Made by a program: the position numbers and the translations under genes. 64,000 nucleotides of DNA from Micromonospora parva (GTDB taxonomy: Bacteria; Actinomycetota; Actinomycetes; Mycobacteriales; Micromonosporaceae), in assembly GCF_000718515.1 (NCBI RefSeq), contig NZ_JNZS01000012.1, forward strand, positions 124,001 through 188,000. Reading direction: 5' to 3'. The notes beneath the pieces were generated by a model. That model ran no database searches. It was not told where the DNA came from and worked only from the letters and a program-made list of their open reading frames with translations. Shown piece after piece: positions 26,095 to 34,130 of the stretch; positions within the stretch are counted from its first letter, which is position 1, and the number at the start of each line of letters is the position of its first letter.

Positions 26095-26469
26095 ATGAGC
26101 AGCAAGGATCGACCTGCGGGGATCAGCCCCACGGCGGTGGAGTCAGCGCCGGGGCTGTGGCGGATCGACCTGCAACGGCACGACCTCAGCATCCCCGGGC
26201 GGGAGGTCATTCAGACCCGGGTGGAGTTCACGCCGGATTCGCCACCGTTCAAGCACTTCCACCCCGGCGAGGAAATCATCTGCGTTCTGCAGGGAACGCT
26301 GGAATACCGGCTCGAGGGGCAGCCGCCCGTGGTGTGCAATCCCGGCGACGCGCTGACCGTTCCGTACGGTGTGCACCACCAGGCCCGCAATGTCGGTGAC
26401 GGTATCGCTGTCGAGCTGGCCACGTACGTCGTCGAGAAGGGGAAACCACTTCTCACCAAGGTGGAGTGA
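26095..26469 (+). CDS. Cupin-domain protein
   Basis: 124 residues from ATG 26095 with ACAGGAGG upstream at good spacing. It is a single cupin barrel. Motif 1 is FKHFHPGEEIICVLQGTLEYRLEG with metal-binding His and Glu; motif 2 is VCNPGDALTVPYGVHHQARN with the last His. Such proteins bind a metal and act as small oxygenases, isomerases or ligand binders; the role here is unknown. It stands alone and ends at a hairpin. Confidence 0.88.
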   Translation: MSSKDRPAGISPTAVESAPGLWRIDLQRHDLSIPGREVIQTRVEFTPDSPPFKHFHPGEEIICVLQGTLEYRLEGQPPVVCNPGDALTVPYGVHHQARNVGDGIAVELATYVVEKGKPLLTKVE

Positions 26470-26472
26470 GTC

Positions 26473-26499
26473 GGGGGCCAGGCGAGTCGCCTGGCCCCC
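26473..26499. terminator. Bidirectional hairpin terminator
   Basis: A 12-bp perfect inverted repeat (GGGGGCCAGGCG and its complement, loop AGT) lies between the convergent cupin and PhoX-type genes, a few bases past each stop. Confidence 0.85.
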
Positions 26500-26514
26500 T
26501 CCGTGCGGGCTCGG

Positions 26515-27969
26515 TCAGCCCAGGTACTTCTCCCACGGACCGGTGATGGCCAGGGTGAGGCCCGGGTCCTGCATGTTGACGAAGAGCACCTTGCCGTCGG
26601 CGCTGAAGGTCGGCCCGCAGAACTCCGAGTCGTTGAGCTGGTTGCGGGCGATCGGGTACGTCGGGCCGCCCGGGATGGTGCTGAGCACGTGCGAGGCGCC
26701 GGAGCCGTCCTCGGCGAGCACGAGGCTGCCCCACGGGGTGACCGTCACGTTGTCCGGGCCGTCGAAGGTGAGGTCGGTGTACCTGACCGCCGTGCCCTCC
26801 TCGGACTGGGTCTGGTGCGGGAAGTACGTCACCAACTGGATGGTCTGGTCCTTGAAGTTGTAGAACCACACCATGCCGTCGTGCGGCGCCGCGTCCGCCG
26901 GCAGGTCACCCTCGTCCCAGGCGTACGAGTTGACCACGTACACGCCCTCGTCGGTGGCCCACACGCCCTCGAACTTGCGTCCCCGGGTGACCTGGCCGTC
27001 GGCGAACTGCTCGCGTACCGACGTGGTGCGTGCGTCGCGGTCCGGCACCTCGATCCAGCGGACCGGGAAGGGGCGGCCCAACTGGGCGGAGGTCAGGTAC
27101 GCGACGTCCGGCAGCACCGAACCGTCGTCCATGATGATCTGCATGGCGGCGAGGACACCGGCGTTCGGTGCGAGGCGGGTGAGCACGCCCGGGCCCAGCT
27201 TGACGCCGTGCGGCGCCGTCCAGCGGTAGAAGAGGCCGTTGGGCCCGTCGGCGTCCTCGGAGAGGTAGATCCGGGTGCGGTCCCTGTCGACGGCCAGAGC
27301 CTCGTGGGAGTAGCGGCCCAGGCACTTGATCGGCTTCGGGTCGGCGCTGCCGTCGGCCCACACCTCGAAGACGTAGCCGTGGTCCTTCTGGTAGACGCCG
27401 GAGCGGTTGCCCTCTTCCCACTTGTCGCCGGCCCGGTCCTCGGTCTCCTCGCAGGTGAGCCAGGTGCCCCAGGGGGTCGGCCCGCCGGCGCAGTTGGAGA
27501 TGGTGCCGGAGAGCGCCACGAACTCACCCAGGTTGCGGCCCGCGAGGTCGGTCTTGATCACTGTGCAACCGCCGGCGTCGACAGCGCCCGCGTCGTAGAC
27601 GGTCCCCTTGACGTGCGGCACACCGAACTCGGCGCCCGGGTCGATCTCGTGGTTCTGGATCAGGGTGTACCGGCCCCGGCCGGCGTCGTAGACGGCCATG
27701 CCGTCGTGGTCCGAGGGGGTCACGCCCTGGCCGCGGTCGAGCCGGGTGACGCCGGTCCGGGTGATCACCGTGTAGCTGAAGCCCTTGGGCAGGGCCAGGA
27801 CTCCCTTGGGGTCGTCCACCAGCGGCGGGAAGGGCACGTTGCCGGGCTTCACCGGCGGGTGCGGCCGGGCCGGGCTGGCCTGGGCCAGGGACGGCAGGCC
27901 GCCCGCGACGGCAAGGCCGACGCCGGCGGCGGCACCGCTGGCGAGGAAGGTACGACGAGAGGAAGGCAC
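26515..27969 (-). CDS. PhoX/DUF839-type phosphatase with Tat signal
   Basis: 484 residues from GTG 27969, with AGGAG upstream. It starts VPSSRRTFLASGAAAGVGLAVAGG, a twin-arginine export signal. The rest is a DUF839 beta-propeller of the PhoX family: GFSYTVITRTG, SDHDGMAVY, LIQNHEI, GGPTPWGTWLTCEET, GRYSHEALAVD, YLSEDADG, FEGVWATDEGVYVV and DNVTVTPWGSLVLAED. PhoX-type enzymes are calcium/iron-dependent alkaline phosphatases folded in the cytoplasm before export. This one probably releases phosphate from organic esters outside the cell. It stands alone, and no PHO-box was identified. Confidence 0.87.
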   Translation of the reverse strand: MPSSRRTFLASGAAAGVGLAVAGGLPSLAQASPARPHPPVKPGNVPFPPLVDDPKGVLALPKGFSYTVITRTGVTRLDRGQGVTPSDHDGMAVYDAGRGRYTLIQNHEIDPGAEFGVPHVKGTVYDAGAVDAGGCTVIKTDLAGRNLGEFVALSGTISNCAGGPTPWGTWLTCEETEDRAGDKWEEGNRSGVYQKDHGYVFEVWADGSADPKPIKCLGRYSHEALAVDRDRTRIYLSEDADGPNGLFYRWTAPHGVKLGPGVLTRLAPNAGVLAAMQIIMDDGSVLPDVAYLTSAQLGRPFPVRWIEVPDRDARTTSVREQFADGQVTRGRKFEGVWATDEGVYVVNSYAWDEGDLPADAAPHDGMVWFYNFKDQTIQLVTYFPHQTQSEEGTAVRYTDLTFDGPDNVTVTPWGSLVLAEDGSGASHVLSTIPGGPTYPIARNQLNDSEFCGPTFSADGKVLFVNMQDPGLTLAITGPWEKYLG

Positions 27970-28123
27970 GCGGATCAGCTCCTGGTCAGGACAAGTGCGA
28001 CGGCTCGCAGCCAACTCCTGCGGGCGGACGGCGACACGTCACCAGTGGGAGCGGACGGTGACATCGGGGTGAAGAGTCAGGGTCGCGACGGCGTGCGGGT
28101 TGTGATGTCGGCGGCCTGCGGGC

Positions 28124-28155
28124 TTGACCTTGACGCTGCGTCAACCCTCCATGCT
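28124..28155 (+). promoter_or_regulatory. MerR-type promoter region of the ABC-MerR operon
   Basis: TTGACC at 28124-28129 is followed by the palindrome TTGACGC-T-GCGTCAA (28130-28144), then by a poorly conserved -10 around 28149-28155. A palindrome filling a long spacer is typical of MerR-controlled promoters. The operon's third gene is a MerR regulator, so autoregulation is likely. Confidence 0.6.
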
Positions 28156-28161
28156 GACGCC

Positions 28162-28959
28162 ATGAGCATCCCGCCACCAACAGCGCAGGTCGAGCAGCCA
28201 GCGATCCACGTGCACGGCCTGGAGAAGTCGTTCAAGCAGCTGAGGGTGCTGCGCGGCGTCGACATCGACGTGGCGCGCGGCAGCATCTTCGCCCTGCTCG
28301 GCTCGAACGGGGCCGGCAAGACCACCGTGGTGCGAATCCTGGCCACGCTCCTGAAGGCCGACGGGGGGACCGCCCGGGTTGCCGGCTTCGACGTGGCGAC
28401 CCAGGCCGCCGACGTACGGCAGGCGATCAGCCTCACCGGGCAGTTCGCGGCTGTCGACGAAATCCTCACCGGCCGGGAGAACCTGGTCCTGGTCGCCCGG
28501 TTGCGCCACCTCAGTGAGCCCGGCGTGATCGCTGACGACCTGCTGCGGCGCTTCTCGCTGACCGAGGCGGGCAGCCGCAGGGTGCGGACCTACTCCGGCG
28601 GCATGCGTCGCCGGCTGGACATCGCGATGAGCCTGATCGGGAACCCGCCGGTGATCTTCCTCGACGAGCCGACGACCGGGCTGGACCCGGAGGCGCGCAT
28701 CGAGGTGTGGCAGGCGGTCAGGGAACTCGCCAGTGGCGGCACCACAGTGCTGCTCACCACCCAGTACCTCGACGAGGCGGAGCAGCTCGCCGACCGCATC
28801 GCGATCCTGCACGAGGGCCGGATCGTCGTGAACGGCACCCTCGACGAACTCAAGCAGCTCCTGCCACCCGCCCAGGTCGAGTACGTGGAGAAGCAGCCGA
28901 CCCTGGAGGACGTCTTCCTCACCCTCGTCGGCACGAAGACGGAGAAGGAACAACGATGA
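28162..28959 (+). CDS. ABC transporter ATP-binding protein, drug-efflux (DrrA) type
   Basis: 265 residues from ATG 28162. Walker A is LLGSNGAGKTT, the Q-loop LTGQFAAVDEILTGRENL, the signature YSGGMRRRLDIAMSL, Walker B PPVIFLDEPTTGLDP and the H-loop TTQYLDEAEQLADRI. The C-terminal tail (PTLEDVFLTLVG) is the DrrA/ATP-binding type. It powers the partner permease at 28956, with which it shares an ATGA overlap. A MerR gene closes the operon. Likely role: export of a drug or lipid-like compound across the inner membrane. Confidence 0.93.
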   Translation: MSIPPPTAQVEQPAIHVHGLEKSFKQLRVLRGVDIDVARGSIFALLGSNGAGKTTVVRILATLLKADGGTARVAGFDVATQAADVRQAISLTGQFAAVDEILTGRENLVLVARLRHLSEPGVIADDLLRRFSLTEAGSRRVRTYSGGMRRRLDIAMSLIGNPPVIFLDEPTTGLDPEARIEVWQAVRELASGGTTVLLTTQYLDEAEQLADRIAILHEGRIVVNGTLDELKQLLPPAQVEYVEKQPTLEDVFLTLVGTKTEKEQR

Positions 28960-29717
28960 ACAAGCACTTCCTCGGCGACACGACGGTCCTGCTGGGACGC
29001 TCACTGCGCCACATCGCCCGCAGCCCGGACACCATCATCACGACCGCTGTCATGCCGATCGCCTTCCTGCTGCTGTTCGTCTACGTCTTCGGCGGCGCGA
29101 TCGAGACCGGCTCCGACTCGTACGTGAACTATCTGCTCCCCGGCATCCTGCTCATCACCATCGCGTCGGGCATCTCGTACACCGCCTTCCGGCTGTTCCT
29201 GGACATGCAGGGCGGCATCTTCGAACGGTTCCAGTCCATGCCGATCGCCCGATCCTCGGTGCTGTGGGCGCACGTGCTGACCTCGCTGGTCGCCAACCTG
29301 ATCTCGCTCGCCGTGATCGTCCTCGTGGCCCTGGTGATGGGCTTCCGCACCGGCGCCGGGGTGCTGGACTGGCTCGCCGTCGCCGGCATCCTGCTGCTGT
29401 TCACCCTGGCGCTGACCTGGATCGCCGTGATCCCCGGCCTCACCGCGAAGTCGGTGGACGGCGCGAGCGCGTTCTCGTACCCGCTGATCTTCCTGCCGTT
29501 CGTCAGCTCGGCCTTCGTGCCCACCGCGTCGATGCCCGGCCCGGTGCGCGCCTTCGCCGAGCACCAGCCGGTGACCGCCATCGTCAACGCGATCCGGGAC
29601 ATCTTCGCGCAGAAGCCGGTCGGTGCCGGCATCTGGGCCGCCCTGGCCTGGTGCGTCGGGATCCTCGTGGTCGCGTACGTGTTCGCCAACCTGACCTACC
29701 GCCGCAAGATCTCCTGA
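28956..29717 (+). CDS. ABC-2 type permease, DrrB-like
   Basis: 253 residues with six membrane helices: residues 24-50, 60-78, 100-120, 125-150, 160-180 and 230-250 by eye. The permease signature LLFVYVFGGAIETGSDSYVNYLLPGI and FRLFLDMQGGIFERFQSMPIARSSVLWAHVLTSL match DrrB/ABC2_membrane proteins. It overlaps the ATPase gene by four bases. Together they form a two-component efflux pump. Confidence 0.93.
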   Translation: MNKHFLGDTTVLLGRSLRHIARSPDTIITTAVMPIAFLLLFVYVFGGAIETGSDSYVNYLLPGILLITIASGISYTAFRLFLDMQGGIFERFQSMPIARSSVLWAHVLTSLVANLISLAVIVLVALVMGFRTGAGVLDWLAVAGILLLFTLALTWIAVIPGLTAKSVDGASAFSYPLIFLPFVSSAFVPTASMPGPVRAFAEHQPVTAIVNAIRDIFAQKPVGAGIWAALAWCVGILVVAYVFANLTYRRKIS

Positions 29718-29763
29718 TGCGGATTCGGGTGGGGCCGGACGACTCGCAAGGCAGGATCAGTGC

Positions 29764-30543
29764 ATGTTGACGATCAGCCAACTGGCGGCGTACGCCGGCG
29801 TCACCGTGCGGGCGGTACGGCACTACCACCAGATCGGCCTGCTGCCGGAGCCCGAGCGGGACTCCTCGGGCTACCGGCGGTACGGCGCTGCGGCGGCGGT
29901 GTCCCTCATCCGGATTCGGATCCTCGCCAACGCCGGGGTGCCGCTGTCCCAGATCGGTCAGATGCTGGAGGCCGACGCGCCGACCTTCGCCGCCGCGGTC
30001 GCTGACATCGACAGACAGTTGAGCGACGAGATCGCCCGACTGGAGGCCAGCCGTCAGCAGATCGCGCAACTCGCCGCAGGGGACCGGCTGGCACTCCCGC
30101 CGCAGGTGATCGCCTATCTCGACCGGCTCCGGGAGATCGGGGCCTCGGAGCGGGTGGTGGCGGGCGAGCGGGACGGCTGGATCCTGATGGCGGCCCGTTG
30201 GCCCGACCGCGTCGGCGACTGGATGCCCGGCAAGATCGCGCAGCTGGATGACCCGCAGGTCGTTCGGCTGTACCAGATCCTGTCCGGGGTCTTCGACAGC
30301 GACGCGGGCGACGACGCGCGCCTGGAGGAAGCCGCCGACCTCATCGCCGGCCTGGCCGAGCAGGCGTACGCCTCCGGCGAGATCGACCTCGGCGAGGTGG
30401 GGCAGGACGACCTGCCGTTCGACCTGCTGGACGCGCTCGCCGTCGAGGCCGACCCGCGGTTGCAACGCCTGCTGGACCTCGTCCGGGAACGGGGTTGGGC
30501 CGGGCTGGCCAGGTTGGAGCGGCTGCCGGCGTCCCCCGACTGA
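29764..30543 (+). CDS. MerR-family regulator of the ABC operon
   Basis: 259 residues. The winged HTH is MLTISQLAAYAGVTVRAVRHYHQIGLLPEPERDSSGYRRYGAAAAVSLIRIRILANAGVPLSQI. A coiled-coil dimer helix follows, then a C-terminal domain of about 140 residues with DDARLEEAADLIAGLAEQAYASGEIDLGE, which may bind the effector. It follows the permease by 46 bp on the same strand. The operon probably opens when the regulator binds the pump's substrate, as in TipA-like MerR proteins. Confidence 0.9.
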   Translation: MLTISQLAAYAGVTVRAVRHYHQIGLLPEPERDSSGYRRYGAAAAVSLIRIRILANAGVPLSQIGQMLEADAPTFAAAVADIDRQLSDEIARLEASRQQIAQLAAGDRLALPPQVIAYLDRLREIGASERVVAGERDGWILMAARWPDRVGDWMPGKIAQLDDPQVVRLYQILSGVFDSDAGDDARLEEAADLIAGLAEQAYASGEIDLGEVGQDDLPFDLLDALAVEADPRLQRLLDLVRERGWAGLARLERLPASPD

Positions 30544-30562
30544 CCATCGCCAGCAACCGCGG

Positions 30563-31516
30563 TCAGCTCTGCTGGTAGTTCACCGCGGCGAACCCGCACG
30601 GCTGGTGCAGGTGCAGGTAGTAGGCGCCCTCGCCGACCTCGTCCAGGTCGGCACCCCCGATCAGGCCCAGGTAGTCCATCGGCTCGCCGCAGCCGGGGCA
30701 GTCGGGGTGCTCGGCGTCCTGGATCCAGTCGGGCCGGCCACCCACCGTCGAGCCACCCTCGTTCCAGGCGCTGGCCTGGTACGGGCTCGCCAGGGCCGGC
30801 CCCGGAACCGGGAGCAGCGTCGGCGGGTCCTCCGGCCCGACGTCACCGCCCAGGTAGCTCGGACGGATGTTGTCAGCCCACCAGTCGGTGGTGCCGGCCG
30901 GCGTGACCCGGCTGTACAACGTCGTGTAGCAGGCGCAGAAGTGGCAGGTCTCGATGACCAGGCGGCCGGACCAGCCGGTATGTGCCAGCGCGGCGCGGAT
31001 CGTGGGGTCGGTGGTGTCAAGGTCGGCGGCGACCCAGAGGGGTGACGTGCACCAGGGGCAGGCGGGTCGGTCGGCTGGCGCGGGCCCGTCCCGCATGACC
31101 CACCGGTACGCGAGGTCAGCGCACAGGTCCCGGCGGTTGCCGTCCGGCCCGATCGTCCAACCGCCCTCGAGCGCATAGCTCAGCACGCCGACGTGCAGGT
31201 CGTCCGCACCGGCTGGCGGCTGCGTCGACCAGCGACGCAGGGCACGCTCGGCGAGCGGGTGCCCGCTGTGGGCCAGGATGAGGAGCAGGTGGTTGAGCCG
31301 GTCCGGCGTCCGCCCGCCGTCGATCTGCTCGATGACCCGGCCGACCACGTCGGCGTTCGCCGCCCGGTACAACGTCGCCGGCCACAGCAGATCGAGGTCG
31401 AGCAGACTTGCGTGGTACGGCGACAGTCTCCGCGGATCGGCGGCACCGATCCCGGTCAACTCCTCGATCGCGTCGTCGTCCCCGTCCGCCGCTCTGCCGA
31501 TCAGTTCCTCGATCAC
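30563..31516 (-). CDS. Hypothetical protein with paired Cys motifs (DUF1963-like)
   Basis: 317 residues from GTG 31516. Two probable zinc sites are visible: ACPWCTSPLW with ETCHFCACYTTLY in the middle, and CPGCGEPMDYLGLIGG near the end. The C-terminal part WIQDAEHPDCPGC-EPMDYLG-EGAYYLHLHQPCGF resembles the end of DUF1963/YwqG proteins. The N-terminal third is helical and may be repeat-like. Function is unknown. It overlaps the VanZ gene by four bases on the same strand, so both are in one transcript. Confidence 0.7.
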   Translation of the reverse strand: MIEELIGRAADGDDDAIEELTGIGAADPRRLSPYHASLLDLDLLWPATLYRAANADVVGRVIEQIDGGRTPDRLNHLLLILAHSGHPLAERALRRWSTQPPAGADDLHVGVLSYALEGGWTIGPDGNRRDLCADLAYRWVMRDGPAPADRPACPWCTSPLWVAADLDTTDPTIRAALAHTGWSGRLVIETCHFCACYTTLYSRVTPAGTTDWWADNIRPSYLGGDVGPEDPPTLLPVPGPALASPYQASAWNEGGSTVGGRPDWIQDAEHPDCPGCGEPMDYLGLIGGADLDEVGEGAYYLHLHQPCGFAAVNYQQS

Positions 31517-32121
31517 CAGCGGATGGTAGCCGGGTGGCGGCCGCGCTTGTGAGGTCGGCGATCCGTTGACGCATCCGGCGCGGCTCGCCACCACCGGCGG
31601 GACGCCCACGCCGCCAGTCCGGCGCCGGCGGCGTTGAGCAGCACGTCGTCCACCGACGACACCCGGTCGAGCCGCAGGACGTACTGGGCGGTCTCGACCA
31701 GGATGGAGGAGCCGGCCGCGAGGGCCAGGATTCGCGGTACCGACGCCAGCGCCCGGAACCGCAGCGGGGCGAAGAACCCCACCGAAGCGAAGACCAGCAG
31801 ATTGCCGACGACCTGGACCGTCGCCGTCAGCGGGCCCCCGTCGGAAAAGATCGTGAGCAGGTCGCGTAGCGGCACCAGGGCCACCCGGCCGGACACCACC
31901 CCGGCCTGGTCGCCCGGCAACATGATCATCCAGACCCACGGCACCGTGCCGTAGACGATGCCGACGTCGGCCAGCGACGTCCGCCACGCCGAGGTGGTGC
32001 CGGCGGCACGTCGGCGGCGCGCCACCGCCCACACCGTCAGCGCGGCCAACGGCAGCAGGAGCACCGTGATGAGGACGACGCCGTTGATCGTGCCGAGCCA
32101 ACCGTGCCAACCCTTGACCAC
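31513..32121 (-). CDS. VanZ-family membrane protein
   Basis: 202 residues from GTG 32121. Four membrane helices and the VanZ pattern are present: VPLRDLLTIF, then VVGNLLVFASVGFFAPL, ILVETAQYVLRL and SVDDVLLNAAGAGLAAW. VanZ-like proteins relate to teicoplanin resistance in enterococci but are general membrane proteins in actinomycetes, so a resistance role is not implied here. It is coupled to the Cys-motif protein downstream. Confidence 0.87.
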   Translation of the reverse strand: MVKGWHGWLGTINGVVLITVLLLPLAALTVWAVARRRRAAGTTSAWRTSLADVGIVYGTVPWVWMIMLPGDQAGVVSGRVALVPLRDLLTIFSDGGPLTATVQVVGNLLVFASVGFFAPLRFRALASVPRILALAAGSSILVETAQYVLRLDRVSSVDDVLLNAAGAGLAAWASRRWWRAAPDASTDRRPHKRGRHPATIRW

Positions 32122-32216
32122 GTGCCCCCGCCTCTCGCCCGGCCCCGAAACCTACCCGGACCGGGCGGCGCGCGTTCGCCCGTTTGTGACACCCGTGGGT
32201 CGGGGACAACAGCGGC

Positions 32217-32810
32217 ATGGGGACGCAGATCCTGGTGATCCAGGGAGCCGGTGCCGGCGTACACGACGAGTGGGACAACCGGCTGGTGGACAGCCTGCGC
32301 CGTGAGCTCGGGGACGGGTACGAGGTCCGCTATCCGCGGATGCCCGACGAGGACGACCCGAGCTACGCCACCTGGAGCGCGGCCATCCGGCGGGAGATCG
32401 CGGCGCTGGCCGACGGGGCGATCGTCGTGGGCCACTCGGTGGGCGGGACGATCCTCGTCCACACCCTCGCCGAGCAGCCACCGCAGCGGGTGCTCGGCGC
32501 GATCGTGCTGATCGCCGCCCCGTTCGTCGGCACCGGCGGCTGGGCCGCCGACGAGTTCGAGTTGCCGCCCGACCTCGGCGCGAGGCTGCCGCGCGGGGTG
32601 CCGGTGCACGTGTTCCACGGCCTCCGGGACGACACGGCGCCACCGTCGCACGCCGACCGGTACGCCGACGTCATCCCGCAGGCGCGTCTGCACCGGCTGC
32701 CGGAGCGCGATCACCAGCTCAACGATGACCTGCGCGAGGTGGCTGCGGTGATCCGGCGCGGTCCAGCGACCGCAGCGGACCGTGTTCCGCCGCGGTCGCC
32801 GCTCGTCTGA
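32217..32810 (+). CDS. Small alpha/beta-hydrolase of the RBBP9/YdeN type
   Basis: 197 residues. The nucleophile elbow is IVVGHSVGGTIL, the oxyanion region is LVIQGAGAGVHDEWDN, the acid is in FHGLRDDTAPPSHA and the terminal His in LPERDHQLNDDL. The short length matches the RBBP9/DUF1749-like serine hydrolases. The substrate is unknown. It is alone, divergent from the VanZ gene. Confidence 0.85.
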   Translation: MGTQILVIQGAGAGVHDEWDNRLVDSLRRELGDGYEVRYPRMPDEDDPSYATWSAAIRREIAALADGAIVVGHSVGGTILVHTLAEQPPQRVLGAIVLIAAPFVGTGGWAADEFELPPDLGARLPRGVPVHVFHGLRDDTAPPSHADRYADVIPQARLHRLPERDHQLNDDLREVAAVIRRGPATAADRVPPRSPLV

Positions 32811-32832
32811 ACCGAAGCTGGTGCTCAGCGCA

Positions 32833-33786
32833 TCACGGGTTCAACCGCACCTCGGGCTGGTGGCGGCGGGCGAGGTGATCGATGCCGGTAACAATGGCGG
32901 CGATCACCGTGATGAGGATTGCCAGTGGTAGCGGCTGACCGTCGAAGTGCCGCATCGCCGTGTTGACGAGAAGCGGGTCGGGGATGAGCCACCCGGCCAG
33001 GAATCCGGTGAGTCCGACGCCGACGATGACGGCGGGCCGATGGCGGCGGACCGCGAAGGCGGCGACGACAGCGGCGGTGGCGGCGGCGAGGATCCCCAGG
33101 ACCGTCGGCACGGCGTCGAGAACGTAGACGCCGTGGCGTCCCCATGCTCCGGTGCCTTTCCAGGCGAGGATCCCGAGCGGGACGAGGGCCCACCAGAACA
33201 GGCGCGGCCGGGGCGCGGTCCACCGCTCCCGGGCGGCGATCACGAGCAGGACGAGGATCGAGACCGGTACGGCGGTGGTGAAGAGCTGTTGGCCGAGATT
33301 CGTGCCCATGCCGCCGCCGTTGCGAGCATCGACGACGAACCAACCGACGGTGGCCGTCAGGAATATCGCCTGTACGGTGAGGGCGGTCCGGGCCGCGCCG
33401 CACAGCCAGGCGATCAGCGGTGCGAGGGGCAGCAGGCCGAGACCGACTGTCTGTGGCCAGCCGGCGATGATGGCCGGCATGTCGGTGGCGAGGACGGCGC
33501 CGGTGAACAGGTCCAGGGTCTGACCGGCGGGCTGGGTGCCGGCGGCGACGAGCAGGGCACTGAGGCCAGTGGTGAGGGCTGTGGTGGTGACGGGCGTGGT
33601 GAGTCTCAGTCGGATAGCCAGGGCGACGATGTGCAGTGTCTCGTGCCAGCTCGGGTGCCGGCGGCCGTGGTCGAGGTCCAGCAGCAGTCCGAGTAGTTCC
33701 TCGCCGCGGGCGGTGCGGTGCGCGGCTGGCAGCAGCCGCAGCAGCCGTCGATATCGTCGCTCCAGACTGCTCCTGCCCGGGTTCAT
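32833..33786 (-). CDS. Multi-helix membrane protein partnered with PadR
   Basis: 317 residues with about eight hydrophobic segments after a charged N-terminus (MNPGRSSLERRYRRLLRLLPAAHRTARGEELLGLLLDLD). The start overlaps the PadR stop (ATGA), the standard layout for PadR-controlled membrane protein operons in actinomycetes. The N-terminal motif of an arginine-rich helix followed by RGEELLGLLLDL is often seen in such partners. Function is unknown; it may be a membrane stress protein or transporter component. Confidence 0.8.
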   Translation of the reverse strand: MNPGRSSLERRYRRLLRLLPAAHRTARGEELLGLLLDLDHGRRHPSWHETLHIVALAIRLRLTTPVTTTALTTGLSALLVAAGTQPAGQTLDLFTGAVLATDMPAIIAGWPQTVGLGLLPLAPLIAWLCGAARTALTVQAIFLTATVGWFVVDARNGGGMGTNLGQQLFTTAVPVSILVLLVIAARERWTAPRPRLFWWALVPLGILAWKGTGAWGRHGVYVLDAVPTVLGILAAATAAVVAAFAVRRHRPAVIVGVGLTGFLAGWLIPDPLLVNTAMRHFDGQPLPLAILITVIAAIVTGIDHLARRHQPEVRLNP

Positions 33787-34130
33787 CCGGTGGTCCCGAG
33801 GCGCGGAGCGTTGCGGGCGGCACGTTTGCTGAGGCGCTCCTCGGCGAGCCGGACCGCTCCGGCCATCCGCTGGCTCTCGGCACGGATGGCGTCTGCCCCC
33901 GCGTCGGTCAGTTTGTAGAAACGTCGCAGCCGACCCTTCTCCACCTCGTCGTGGTCGGGGGCGATGAGCCCCTGGGCGACGAGACGGTCAAGGGCTCCGT
34001 AGAGGGTGCCGGCGCGTAACCGGATCCTGCCGTCGGTCATCTGGTCGACCTCCGTCACCACGGCGTAGCCGTGCCGGGGTTGGTCGGCGAGGGCGGAGAG
34101 GATCAGGAACGTCTGCTCACTGAGGTCCAT
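33783..34130 (-). CDS. PadR-family transcriptional regulator
   Basis: 115 residues from ATG 34130 (MDLSEQTFLILSALADQPRHGYAVVTEVDQMTDGRIRLRAGTLYGALDRLVAQGLIAP). This is the complete PadR winged helix; the C-terminal dimer helix follows. The operator lies just upstream (34137-34159) and covers its own promoter, so autorepression is expected. It is co-transcribed with the membrane protein at 32833. Confidence 0.92.
   Translation of the reverse strand: MDLSEQTFLILSALADQPRHGYAVVTEVDQMTDGRIRLRAGTLYGALDRLVAQGLIAPDHDEVEKGRLRRFYKLTDAGADAIRAESQRMAGAVRLAEERLSKRAARNAPRLGTTG

Noticed and set aside
26503..28161. N-terminal half of the long + frame ending at 28959
   Set aside because: Only the part from 28162 is a protein (ABC ATPase). 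The rest is the shadow of the PhoX-type gene.
31513..32121. Glycopeptide resistance role for VanZ
   Set aside because: There is no vanHAX cluster; VanZ-domain proteins are common in actinomycetes without that role.
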